This document shows, one piece after another, positions 1-10,875 of a DNA stretch of 64,000 nucleotides. Each line of letters starts with the position of its first letter. Positions within the stretch are counted from its first letter, which is position 1. This DNA is from Oscarella lobularis (taxonomy: Eukaryota; Porifera; Homoscleromorpha; Homosclerophorida; Oscarellidae): contig NC_089176.1 in assembly GCF_947507565.1 (NCBI RefSeq), positions 496,001 to 560,000 of the forward strand. Reading direction: 5' to 3'. The position numbers were made by a program, and so were the translations under genes. The notes beneath the pieces were generated by a model. The model made no database searches and was not told where the DNA came from. It saw only the letters and a list, made by a program, of their open reading frames with translations.

Positions 1-472
1 GAACCGAGACGTTTGAACGCGTCTAGATGTACAAACTGCATTCGCCTTACAGAAAAAATAGCGTTTTAGGCCTTACTTAGCTCGCAAAGTTCGTTCGAGG
101 CGCTACGTAAGCCGTTCGACGTTCTCCTTCGATTTTCCGAGCGAATGACGAGTTGCGCTCTCGTATTTATCGTAGAAGAGGCCGCGTTTCGCTCGAATTC
201 GGTCGCGAATGGCCTCGAAACGAACTTCGTTCCCGTCGATCTTTCGATATCACGTGAATCGTACGCCCGTATCTTCGTGCGACGAAATGAGCGGCGAAAT
301 ACAACGAAAAGACGTACCTAACCGCGTTTTCGTTTCGTCGCGGCCACGTTTTCTCCGCCATCTTGTTCGATGTAGGTGCGATATCTGTCGCCTCTAACCG
401 AAATCGTTATGCAATATTTCGTCAGACCGGAATCGAAACCGGTTTGCCGTTTGACACCTTCTTTCCAAAGAG

Positions 473-567
473 CCAATGAGCACGAAGAGCGGAAACCAGA
501 AAGCCAATCAGAGCGATGGGCGGGGTCATTGTATATAAGGAGCACGCGCCCCCAATTTCCTTCAGTC
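473..567 (+). promoter_or_regulatory. Polymerase II type promoter: two CCAAT boxes, GC box, TATA box, initiator
   Basis: Two CCAAT boxes lie at 473-477 and 504-508 in near-identical context (AGCCAATGAG and AGCCAATCAG). A GC box GGGCGGGG follows at 518-525 and a strong TATA box TATATAAGG at 532-540. A TCAGTC initiator at 562-567 puts the likely start base near 564, 32 nt from the TATA box. The spacing is that of a textbook animal core promoter. It points right into DNA that has no recognised protein, so its product is the unassigned transcript at 564-1610. Confidence 0.7.
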
Positions 568-1269
568 GCGGCTGAGGGTGGATGGGTAGCGGAGCAATCT
601 GCGTCTCGTCCTTGACGGATCGACCCGGGAGCTTTGGCAAAAGGCAAGTCTGGATAGTTGACTCAGCGTGGCCCACGGTATAACGCCGTGCCGGAGCCTG
701 TAGGCAGGGCAATGGGGGGCTTCGGCCTCGGTCTACGCACTGGGATTCGCGATTACTGCGGTCTTATTGTCGCTAATGGGCACGACTCACGTTAGGCTCG
801 AGTGAGAAACGGCTCAGAGGGGGTGTTCAACCATGGCCTGGTTGCCGGCACTTTTCTCACCCGACAGCGCGATTAGACCAAAGATAATCCGACCCAGGAG
901 ACTTCGATTCTGGCATGCACTGTCTTTATTGTCGACTCCTACAAACGGTGGTCGGCCGCTCTCCACTTCCAGTAGCCCCGGTTCTTCTCAGGAACACATA
1001 CCGAAGGGTTTTTTGGTACCACCGCGCCGGGGGACTACGGTATTAGGGACCGTCTCTCATCCAGGCGGGTACCGGTGGGGTGGCTGATGACGTCGTGGCT
1101 CGCCCGACACTTTTTGGAACGGGTGGCCATTGCTTTTGCGGTGGCTGCCTTGGGCTACGAAGCGTCCGAACCTCCGCGCGGTGTAGCCTGGATAGCGCGA
1201 ATACGGACGCAGCAAAAAGGTACGTACAACGATTTTTTGACAGATACTAATTTTTTTTTCTTTTTTTAG

Positions 1270-1530
1270 GTGGAAGCGTGGACGAGAGAGCTCGAGAAAT
1301 CGAAGACGGAACGACAGAGAGCGATATTTTTTGTTTTTAGATCGAAATGTGGACGAGAAGGCTCAAGAAAACGAAGATGAAACGACAGAGACGAATCTTC
1401 TTCTTTTTTCGGCGGAAACGTGAACGAAAGAGCTCAAGAAATCGACGACGGAACGACGGGATGTTTTCTAGGTGGAAATATGGACGAGAAGGCGAAGACG
1501 AAACGATCAAATCGAAGAAGGAACGATTGG
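1270..1530 (+). repeat. Four degenerate tandem copies of a ~60-71 bp unit, three ending in a splice-acceptor-like tract
   Basis: Copies run at about 1270-1340, 1341-1409, 1410-1471 and 1472-1530. Each carries the order GTGGA(A)xxGTGGACGAGA, then AGCTC(A/G)AGAAA, CGAAGACGGAACGACAGAGA or a close variant. Copies 1 and 3, and the sequence before copy 1, end in a T-rich tract plus AG, so each unit looks like a small exon with its own acceptor. The second copy, read in one frame, gives a basic peptide beginning WTRRLKKTKMKRQRR; the first copy in the matching frame gives WTRELEKSKTERQR. Confidence 0.6.
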
Positions 1531-1583
1531 AAGAAGTTTGCGAGCGATCGAGCGCATGCAGCGTTTTTTTCTTTCTTGTATCA

Positions 1584-1589
1584 AATAAA
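1584..1589 (+). terminator. AATAAA polyadenylation signal
   Basis: AATAAA followed by a T/A-rich stretch. It would end the unassigned transcript that starts near 564; EIF3L begins 160 bp further on. Confidence 0.4.
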
Positions 1590-1747
1590 ACTGCTGTAAA
1601 ACTCTATGGTAATGGCTCGTCAGCGCTGTTTCGCGAAGAAAACGCGACGGCAGTTCGATTTTATCGCTCCGCGTCGGTGTCTCCAAACCCGGACTAATCG
1701 ATCGTTTCTTTGGACTTCCCGTATAATCTATCTTGACCGCGTGGCCG

Positions 1748-4567
1748 ATGTACCAAGCTGAAGAATTCGTAGAGGGAGAGGTACGGGCATCGTAGACGCG
1801 TCTGGCTCGTTTGCATCGCGGACTCATCTAGTACGACGCATCGGCGTATCCTCCGATCTACGGCGGCGTCGAAATGTATCCGTACGGATACGGAGCCCCC
1901 GTCGACGCCGTCGCCGTCGTTCAGGAGGAGATGCGCGCACCCCAGTCGCGCATACCCGAAGTCGTTAGAAACTTCCTCGTCTATTTTCACCGACAAATGG
2001 TCGATAAAGTGAGGAAAAAAGGAGGAGAAGAAATCGCGTTCGTCGTTTAGCGTCTCGTTCGATAGAATGTCGCCGAACTGCAGAATATCTACGAACAGGG
2101 GTATGACGTCGTCGTCGAAAAATCGACGATAAAAGATTAATTATTTATTTAATTAATTAATAAGATACAATCGCCTGTCTGAGCGTTTCTACAAATCGTC
2201 ACCTTGGCCTGATGTGGAGTTGGTGGAACCTTTGATTGGTCGAGGTAAATTTAATTAATTAATTAAAGTCAACTACAATGGACTGATTGACGTCTTTTTT
2301 AGACTTGGTTTTCCAGACTCTATACAAGGAACTCTATTTTCGCCACATTTACGCGAAACTTCAGGTACGCCCTTTTTTGGCCAACTTGTACTCCCCACTT
2401 ATCCTCTCCTACTCTTCAGCCGTCTTTGGAGCAGCGTTTTGAATCTTATTACAACTACTGCGATCTGTTCAACTACATTCTAGGTGAGAGCGCTCTTTTA
2501 TTTAATAATTAATTTTTGAAATGTCTTTTTCAAGGTGATGATGAGCCATTTGATTTGGAGTTGCCTCACCAGTGGCTGTGGGACATCATCGACGAATTCA
2601 TATATCAGGTAGAAATGGAATATCTATGAAAAATCACGGCCAATAATTTATCGATATTATACAGTTTCAATCGTTTTCGCAATTTCGTAGTAAGCTGAAA
2701 CAGCGTTCAGAAGATGAGATAGCCTTTTTCAAGGCAAACCCAATGGTGAGTCTATTCAACATCACCTAACACAAAGTAACGCGACTATCGTTTCCTTTAG
2801 GTCTGGAATGTCCACAGTGTTCTCAACGTCCTTTACTCACTAATCAACAAATCGAAAATCAATGAGCAATTGCAGCACCTGGATAGTCCAGCGGTCGATG
2901 GAGACGAGGCTTCGTCCGACAGGGCCGTGGAGGAACGATCGCTCTACAAAATGTTGGGATATTTCAGTCTGGTCGGCCTCCTGCGACTGCACTCGCTTCT
3001 CGGCGACTATCACGAAGCAATTGAAGCGATGCAATTTGTACAACTCAACAAGAAAGTACGTTTTGTTTTCTGTGTGTGAGGAGGGGGTCCTTAGCTTCTG
3101 TTGCCTTTCTTGGCTTGAATTGTGCCACGAAAGTGAACCAGGAGCTTAGATTAACACGAGCATCTGATAATTGCCTTCTGTGACTTTGGCATTATGGTCA
3201 CAAAAGCGAGCCAATGATGTACATTCGTTTTTTTGTCTAGACTTTCGCGGCTGGCGTTCCTGGGTGTCAGGTGACCACCTTCTACTATCTCGGTTTTGCT
3301 TATTTGATGATGAGAAGATACTCAGTGAGAAAACGACCTGGCCTGTGTTTTCACATCTGATCTTTCCCCATAGGAAGCTATTTTGACGTTCTGCAATATC
3401 CTCTTGTACATTCAGAGAACGAAGCAGCTTCTGGAGATGAAAACGATGCAGTATGACAGCGTAAGTATAATCAATCAGCAGCCTAAAACTATTTCACATC
3501 ACATCTCGATTCTAGATGATGAAACAGAACGAACAAATGTACCATCTGCTCGCCATTGCCCTAACTCTTTCTCCCCAGGTGCAGATGTTCTCACTACCGC
3601 TCCATCCTTTTAATTCCCTGTGTTCAGAGAATAGACGAAAGTGTTCATACTTTGATGAGAACTAAATTGGGAGATAAACTGGATTTTCTTGCGCAAGGGT
3701 CAGTGAGATCACTCTTTTAATTCTCATCTATCTATTGACGTTTCAGTGACGAGAAGCAATTTGAGGAAATGTTCTCATTTGCCTGTCCAAAATTCCTTTC
3801 ACCTGTTCCTCCAAACTTCGAAGAGCGACTGAACTTCAACAAGGTAAAGATGCGCATCAGCGTTTGGATGGTATAGCTAATCAAATCGATGGTGCAGGAA
3901 GCCTACAGGCAGCAGCTTCAGCTTTTTCTCACCGAAGTCAAACAGCAAAGGATTCTTACAGAAATACGAAGGCAAGAGTTTTAAAAAAAATCTGTTTGAT
4001 GTAACTTGCCTTTACAGCTACTTGAAACTGTATGCTACACTTCCAATTTCGAAACTGGCTGCCTTTATGAAAAAGGTGAGAATCAATCATAGTGGCGTTC
4101 TGATACGTTTTGTAGCATCTTTCTATACTAGACCGAAGACGAAGTGCGCTCGTTTCTCATGTGTTTCAAAGTGAACGCTTTTCAAATGGAAAAAAGGACT
4201 TTCCTGACGTGTGTGTCTCTCTTTCTTTTAGCACAAAATGTGCAGCACGAAACAGCACCCGGCAGGCAAGGCATCCGGTAGCAGCTCCCAACTGTCAACA
4301 GACGTGGATTTCTACGTCAACGAGGTACAGAGAGAGAGAGCGAAGGGTGGCACTGAACTGAACACGTGGCTATGTAGGATATGATTCATATTGCCGACAC
4401 GAAAGTGACGCGTCATTTCGGCGACTACTTCATCCGTCAAATTCATAAATTCGAAGAGGTAATGCAATAGCTCTTTTGATCCGTTTCTTGGCTGAAAAAT
4501 CCTCTCTCCCCAGATGGCTCATCAATATCACGCCGATGCCGCCCGATTAAGAGCACTTAAGCTATGA
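1748..4567 (+). CDS. EIF3L: Eukaryotic translation initiation factor 3 subunit L
   Basis: Twenty exons (first 1748-1780, 1832-2008, 2066-2100; last 4378-4458, 4514-4567) sum to 1662 nt, 553 aa, against 564 in human. The first exon codes MYQAEEFVEGE and splices in phase onto YDASAYPP. Family stretches are easy to follow: IPEVVRNFLVYFH, YKELYFRHIYAKL, LPHQWLWDIIDEFIYQ, WNVHSVLNVLYSL, SLYKMLGYFSLVGLLRLHSL, NILLYIQRTK, CPKFLSPVPPNF, DFYVNEDMIHIADTK and FIRQIHKFEE. The protein is the PCI-containing L subunit of eIF3, which binds the 40S subunit in the cytoplasm. Intron 3972-4017 uses a GC donor (GAAG/GCAAGA). The gene converges on the espin-like gene with 88 bp between stop codons. Confidence 0.97.
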
Positions 4568-4655
4568 ACTTATTATACTAGTTGCATTGTTTTAGTTGAT
4601 TCGTGATTACATACGTCATCTAAGTATTCGTGTGTGTGCTCGTGTTTTGCTTGCC

Positions 4656-7600
4656 TTATTGCTCCGGTTCGTCGTCCTCCGCTATAGGATCCAAGCTGGA
4701 GCGCTTCACGTTGACTTCCTGGCCTCCTACGATTATTTGCTGTCCACTTTGGGGTTCCGGAGGTGGCGCAACGGGAATGCTGCTACTCGCATGTGCCGCG
4801 GGAAAGGACGGCGCTTCGTTAGTATCCGGCGAAGTAGCCGCTATTTAAAATAAAAGATGAATTATCAGAGACGTACCGTACTGTCGAAGGAAAATCTTTT
4901 ACAGTACTTACTTTTAATCGTTACCATAGCTGCCTCAACCATTTCGTCGCCGCTGTTTTCATCTTCGTCGTCAAAATGCCTCTTCGACTGCGCCAACTCG
5001 TGCATTAGATCAGCGCCGCCGCCCGAACTTTCATTTTCCGGCAAATCGACGTCGTTTTCGTTCTGCGCGGCAGCCGTCGGCTTCGGCGAGGCGGCGAGAG
5101 CTCGCTCCAGCGCAGCCATCATCGCCGCCGGCGACGTCGTCTGCCGCATCTCTTCGGCATCAAGAGAACTTTTCGTCGTCGCCGGTGCCGCCGGTGCCGC
5201 GCTCTTGGTATCCTTTGCAGCCTGAAGGGCGCGAGAAAGAGACGATTTTGCCGACGTCGTCGATTTCGTCGTCGATTTTGACGGCGGTGGCGTCGACGAA
5301 AGCCCCGTGTCTGTGACGGAGGAGCGACGAGAGTTGCCTTTGGATGACGGTGTCGAACTAGCACTTAAGCCTTCTAGAGTAAACGCTGTTCGCCTGTTTG
5401 AGAAGCATTTTGTACGTACGCCTGGAGAGCTGTCCCTTCGACAAGAGAGACGTTTCGGAAGACGTTGATTCTAGTGGCGGAGCCACTGGGACTCTCGACG
5501 ATCTCCCCTCAATTGCCGGCTTTGTTTTAGTCGGCTTTCGACTGCGACGGAAAAGACTGAAGCTACTGCCGGACTTGACCGCGTCCGCGTGTCTGCCAAG
5601 CGAAACAGAAGGCAGTGGAAGGCGTCGCAGATAGACGCGTGATAAAACGCTTACTTTCTCTCAAACTCTTTTGCCCGTTTAATGACGATTCCAGGCAAGG
5701 GTGGGTGAGCTTCGTCGGCCTATATACGTAAACAAAGCTCCACTTTTATAAAATTCGTATAAAGAACATAGACACCTTACCGCATTTGAAGACAATCTGG
5801 CTCTTCTCTCCTGCGGCGTCTGCGCCGCCGACACGTCAAGTAATTCCCCGCGTTCCTTCTTCTTTTTCTCCAATTTCTTCATCAACTTCTCGCGCTCCTT
5901 TAGCGCTCTCTCGCGCGCCTTCTCCTTCTCCTTCTCCTCCTTTCTCAATCGCTTGCGTCGCTGCTCCTCTTCCTTTCTCAAGCGCTTTCTATTCTCCTCC
6001 TCCTTCTTTCTTCGCTCCTCGTCGCGCTTCTTTCGCTCTCGCGCCTCTTCCTCCTCCTTTCGCTTTCGCTCCTTCTCCTCCTGCCGCCGCCTCTCGACGT
6101 CCTTTCGCTCCTCCGTCGCCTTTCGTTCCTCCTCGCTTCGCTTCTGCATTTCGACGAGCCAAAACTCTTGACGCTCTTTCAAAATCCGTTGCCGCTCTTC
6201 TTCGTCCTTTCGCTTTTTCTCCTCCAAGGCTTTCTGCCGCGCTCGCTCCTCCTCGAGCCGTCGCTGCTTGATCGCGCGCTCCTCCTGTTCGCGAAGCAGC
6301 CGATATCGCCGCCTTTTCTCCTCGTCGCGACGATATCCATCATCGACTTCCCTAACGCTTGGCTGAACGGATCGAGACCTAAGGAATCTCCCCCCTATAT
6401 CTATTTATCTGTTATTACTTCGCTCTCGTAGTGCTGGCGTTGTGCGATACGTTCCACTTCGAGTCGAGCTGTTCTTAGAGATGCTTCGAGATCTTGACGA
6501 CGTCGGCGTTCTCTAGCCGCGTCCGCTATGCGCAGCTGTTCGCTCTCCGCCCAGCGCTGGTCCTTCACGCTGCCCAATTTGCGCGATCGCTTCTGTTCCT
6601 CTTCGATCAACTTCTGCATTTCCTACAACGAAAAATAAATAACTAAAATAATTTATTTTTAATAGATCTCGCCTCCCACTGCCGCTTCGCTTCCGGGTTG
6701 ACTAAAATAGGTTCAACAGGTGATTGCTGACTTGCAGCAGCCTAAAAATAAATTAAATAATTTAATTAAAATTTTAATTTGTTGTTACCTTTGTCTCTTC
6801 AACCCACTCTTCAACTTTGATACTCGACGCTCGAGAGCTTCCTCGTCGACGAAGTTCTTTAGGTCGAAAAGTGGCCATCTGATGAAACGATTTTAGATCA
6901 AAAAGTTAGCTGGCATTGCGCGCGTGTCTACTTCTGCCTCGCGTTCTCTTTGGACTCGCATCGCTTCCTCGAGGAAGGCGACGCAGTCGGCGTGATCGTT
7001 GTTTCGTGCGAGATCGATAGGAGAATTATCATCTTTGTCGACCAGCAGGAGAGAGACGTCGTGGTCGTGCAAATACTGGAGCACTCTAGACAAACCGAGA
7101 CTTTTTAGCGTACGTCGTACTGTCGAGCGCGCGCACGCAGGGCCGCAGGCGGGAAGAGCCAGGAAGTTGTCAGGATGAGTGCACGTGCGCGCGTGTAGAT
7201 ACCTGAGTTGCCCTTGTTCGGCGGCATCGTGGGCGGGCGTTCCGCCGTAATTGTCCCTTTCGACTCCAGTCGAGCCGGCTGATTCAATCAGCCACTGCAA
7301 AACGTGAAGATGTCCTGGAGAAATAACGTATAAAATGACCGGGATTCTTTGCACACTTGCAATACCTTGCGAAGCTGCGTAGTGAGTCGCGGTCGCTCCG
7401 TCGCCGGCGCGCGCTTTCACTCGACAACCGCCACTGGTAATGAGCCAGCGCACGCAATCCAAGTGGCCCTCCTGCGAGGCAGCGTGCAGACACGTCATCC
7501 CGTCATTGGCGCGCAAATTCGCGTCCGCCTTGCACTTGCCGACGAGATAGCGCACGCACGGCAAATGACCCTCTTGCGCGGCAAAATAAGTCGGAGTCGC

Positions 7601-8170
7601 CCCATTCGACGCCGTCGCATTGACAAACTGGTCACTATACGACGTCATATCGACGAGATACTCCAAAACGGCGAGTTGATTTTTCGCCGCGGCGAAGTGA
7701 ATAGGCGTAACGCCGCTCTTCGTCTTCGCATCGAGTCGAGCATCGGCTTCGTCGACGAGCCAACGAACGACATCCAAGTGACCCATTTGAGTCGCCCAAT
7801 GAATAGGAGTCGCGCTATTATTGTCGCGATCGTGCGCCGAGCACGCCGTATGGGCGACGAGATAGCGAAGACAGGCGAGATTTCCCGTCGCCGCGGCGTC
7901 GTGCGCCGGCGACGCGCCGTTGCGCGCGCGCACCGGTTCCACGCCGGCTTCGCCGTATTCGACGAGGTAGCGTAGGACGTCGAGATGACCGCGTCGCGAG
8001 GCGAGATGGAGCGCCGTCGCGCCGAAATCGTCGCGCGTGTTCGCGTCGAAGAGTCCGCCGCGCTGGCGCAGGCAAGCGACGATGCACGGCGTGTGGCCGT
8101 GCGTTGCCGCTTCGAGGATCGGCTTGGGCGAGCGAGCGCAAAGCGAACAGGGAATGGAAGCGTTGTTCAT
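4656..8170 (-). CDS. Espin-like protein: ankyrin repeats followed by a charged coiled coil
   Basis: Eleven exons (7366-8170, 7203-7314, 6932-7085, 6789-6878, 6673-6741, 6419-6622, 5781-6362, 5655-5719, 5420-5592, 4912-5373, 4656-4840) sum to 2901 nt, 966 aa. Residues ~15-370 are about ten ankyrin repeats with espin-type repeats such as RARNGASPAHDAAATG and DGMTCLHAASQEGH. Residues ~410-680 are a very long Glu/Lys/Arg helix. The C-terminal 240 residues are low-complexity Ser/Thr/Ala and acidic. Espins bundle actin in microvilli and stereocilia; in a sponge, choanocyte microvilli would be the natural site (inference). I cannot point to a WH2 motif. The coiled part also resembles MAP7-type proteins. 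Intron 6623-6672 appears to have a GC donor; an in-phase GT donor is not available. Start chosen at MNNASIPC; it lies 131 bp downstream of the cupin gene stop. Confidence 0.8.
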
Positions 8171-8301
8171 TTTTTGGCAACGCCCCAGATGAGGTAAAAA
8201 CGAGGGATCACGTGAGGTACGTGTCTTCCTAATCTCGTGCACACGGCACACAACGTATATACAGTACGTACATAAAAACATGTTTACCTTATATGCGAAT
8301 T

Positions 8302-9410
8302 CTAATCAAATTCTGATCCAATTGCAATGCTCATGTTTCCGTGATGTACGTACGTTGCGTGATACCAAAAATTCGTATCGACCACGACTACAGAATGGAT
8401 ACCCCTGTAGTTTCTTATTTTATTTCTGTGTGCCACGACTTACTTATGTCGCCCGTCTCCACGGTAACATTGACTGATTTGCACACGTCCTCGCATTCAA
8501 ATGGAGGCACAAGCAGCCAACTCTTTGTGCCGGACACCTGAGCTTGCCACGAAACTTTATCAACGTGATCCATCTGATCAGATAGATACATTTAAACCGG
8601 GCAGGCAATCCACTTCTATATATCTCTCTCTCTGTAAGGTCCTTACGTGGAGAAATGCACCGGGTCCAGTTCCACCCATAAAAATCCAAGTGAGTTCAGA
8701 GCTTTCTTCATCAGCGGGTGGCAAAAAGTGCGGTCGTTCATAGTACTCCCTCATGATCTCGTCGACACCAGAATCACAGTTGCTCCTATAGGCACAATTT
8801 CTTTCCCTAAACTACTATTGATTTTTCATTCTCACCATCCAATATACCACGAGTCTTCCTTCAGCGATGCCCTCTTTTCAGTCATTCCCAAAAATTCCGA
8901 CAGACTCTCCATATCGGTATTATACTCAAAAAATTGACACTCGGTCTCCGTCAGCTCGACGGAGTTCGGAACACGTCGATAAACGTCCCGGAAGAATTGA
9001 TGACCAAAATTCGCGAGCGCGCTCCAATTTCGCGCGGCGCCCGTCACGACAACCGGATGCCCGGAATACGCGTATTTTCGCGCGAATTCGCTACGACTCA
9101 CGCGCGCCGCCGGCACGCGCGGCACCGAATCGATGCAGGCGCGCGAACAGTCGACGATCGGCTGAGCCAATTGCATCATCACCACGTTGTTCTCGATTGC
9201 GCACGCATTCTCGTTGCCGAGCAGCGTTTCGGCTTCGTAGAAGACGATTGCGGCGATAAGAGCGAGCGCCGCGGCGCCGAAGGCCGAAATTGAGGCCCAC
9301 CGTCGCTTAGGTCGGTTCGCGGCGTCGGATAGTTCTTTGAGAAAGACTTGTTCGGATATAGACGCGTTTTCGTCTCTGAGTTTTCTTAGTTTCTGCTCTA
9401 GACTTTGCAT
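8302..9410 (-). CDS. Membrane-anchored cupin/JmjC-like Fe(II) 2-oxoglutarate-dependent oxygenase
   Basis: Four exons (8836-9410, 8647-8785, 8444-8573, 8302-8387) sum to 930 nt, 309 aa. A short basic, coiled-coil N terminus (MQSLEQKLRKLRDEN) is followed by one membrane segment at residues ~38-58 (SAFGAAALALIAAIVFY), so a type II ER/Golgi protein is likely. The catalytic region carries PVVVTGAARNWSALANF, the metal motif H-M-D (FLH/MDHVDKVSWQAQVSG) and a distal histidine in DTNFWYHATYVHHGN. These fit the cupin_8 fold of JmjC-like hydroxylases; the substrate is unknown. The acceptor giving ETGDIIVVDTNFWYH was chosen because it restores the usual cupin strand. The gene follows UBFD1 by 82 bp on the same strand. 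Confidence 0.8.
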
Positions 9411-9492
9411 TCTCTCGCGTTCCCGGATACTGAGACCCGTCAATAACAGAATGTTTAATTTTCACGTCCAAAGTAATCGAATAAACTCTTAA

Positions 9493-10801
9493 TTAGCGTA
9501 GAGTAAAGGGACCCAAAACCGTGTCTTTTATAGCTCTGACATACTGGGCTGGAACCCAATAGATCCAGTAACGAGATAGCTCTGTGGGTCCCAATTGAAA
9601 TGCCTAATAAATACAATATATATGTATTTTTTCTAATTTCAGTACTGTTTTCCATACCAGCATGTGATAATCTTCGTGTCCTGCAATTGGTTCAGACACG
9701 ATCGAGTGTACTGACGTCATAGGGATTTTCCGAGTTCGTTCTTATAAAACATGTGTTTTTTTCCAGCTGAAAATAGGACTACGTACCTTTTGTTTCTAGC
9801 CAGAACTGATCTAATTCCAACTTAAACGTCAGTCTCACTTTACTGCCATCCTTGTTGACCATTCCAGACAACGGAGTAGTAGGGAGACGATCCTAGTGAG
9901 TAGAGGAGAAATAGTTCATAAAAACCATTTGATCAATTGAAAATAGCACGTGTCGTCTTCTAGTTCCTGTCATTGCATCATCTGGCTTTCCTTTGCCAAC
10001 GATCCTAGAATGAGGCTAAAGGCAAATCTGAATTCTATACTAAATTTCGAATCTATCGTCGATCCTGACCCTTTGAGTGCTAAGAGGTTCTTTAACGGGG
10101 TCTACAAATATTATTGACCTCGGCAAATAGATTCAATTAATTTGTACCTCGCGTTGGCTCGGCAACTACGGTTTTATCTACTTGAGTGGGAACTGCTTTG
10201 AGCAGATCGGTTGCAGTACTTCCCACAACCATCATCTTAGCCCCGTTGGAAATTTTCAAGTCCTTTAGCTGCTTGGAATCATCATTGAGAGCACCTGAAG
10301 ACAAATTGCCTCAGCACAGCGCAAATACATAAAGCTAGCATTATTACCTTTGTACATCAATTTCATCATGGCAACTGGTACTCCTAATAAAAAAAGTTAG
10401 AAATCTTAAAATTAATTGATTAGTGTCAATTGGAAGTAAGGGAAGAAAATCTTAGCTACAATCAGTGGGGAAAGGGCTAAAGCAATGTTTGAAAGCGTGG
10501 GACACTTGACAGTGGGTAGATTGAGAAGAAGACCCTAAGCTACGCGCCTGAAAACTTTTCCGCATCTCGTACCTGTGAGCGATTCCAATTGCGTCTTCAG
10601 CTCTCCGACGGTGCTTTCAACGTTGCTGGCAACCTGTAAGGCGTTCTTCCTGTAAACGACCTTCAAAGTGATGTCATCGTTCGACGTCGAAACGGCGTCG
10701 TTTTTTATTTCGGCCGACGCGCCTTCCAATCCCGCGTTCTCCTCTAAAACGACTCTCTTGATCGATCAAAGAATTCATCGTCTGCATGGTCGACCTTCCA
10801 T
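9493..10801 (-). CDS. UBFD1: Ubiquitin domain-containing protein UBFD1
   Basis: Nine exons (10795-10801, 10573-10743, 10348-10383, 10148-10294, 10070-10101, 9950-10015, 9787-9892, 9658-9740, 9493-9603) sum to 759 nt, 252 aa. An N-terminal ubiquitin-like fold (ITLKVVYRKNALQVASN ... ISNGAKMMVVGST) precedes the family C-terminal domain: LPTTPLSGMVNKDGSKVRLT, SIVSEPIAGHEDYHM and AFQLGPTELSRYWIYWVPAQ. UBFD1 is a little-studied ubiquitin-like protein linked to NF-kB signalling in vertebrates. The tiny first coding exon (ATG GAA G) is the weakest part; it is needed because no in-frame ATG lies in the second exon. The ATG sits only 74 bp from the ATG of the divergent glycosidase gene. Confidence 0.93.
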
Positions 10802-10875
10802 GACCGGCGGCCAAGGCCAGAAACTAGAGTATTTCTCTGGTTCAAGTAGAGTCGGCGTGCGCTAGACTGAAAGTG
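10802..10875. promoter_or_regulatory. Very short divergent intergenic region between UBFD1 and the glycosidase
   Basis: The two start codons face away from each other across 74 bp. Any promoter must be shared or must overlap the first exons. No TATA box is visible. Confidence 0.35.

Larger units (their letters stand above)
564..1610 (+). ncRNA. Unassigned spliced-looking transcript, possibly non-coding
   Basis: This stretch begins at the initiator of the promoter at 473-567 and ends just after an AATAAA at 1584-1589. A good intron, AAAAAG/GTACGTAC with a long T tract and TTTTTTTAG, spans 1220-1269. The first exon (564-1219) holds several short inverted repeats, for example CACGG/CCGTG near 675-695 and AACCA/TGGTT near 828-845, which could form hairpins. 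Open frames are short (84 aa at 833-1087, 64 aa at 1075-1269) and match nothing I know. I compared it by eye with SRP, RNase P, RNase MRP, 7SK, U3 and telomerase RNAs and saw no family motif. A lineage-specific protein or a 5' exon of a longer transcript remain possible. Confidence 0.35.

Noticed and set aside
564-1219. SRP RNA, RNase P/MRP RNA, 7SK, U3 or telomerase RNA
   Set aside because: None of the conserved elements was visible, including the SRP symmetric loop, RNase P CR-I/CR-V and a CUAACCCU-type template.
4596-5634. Plus-strand frames opposite the espin-like C terminus
   Set aside because: They mirror the low-complexity Ser/Ala/Glu codons of the minus-strand exons, which are fixed by phase-consistent splicing.
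7349-7975. 208-codon plus-strand frame
   Set aside because: It is the antisense shadow of the ankyrin repeats; the repeat period on the plus strand simply reflects them.
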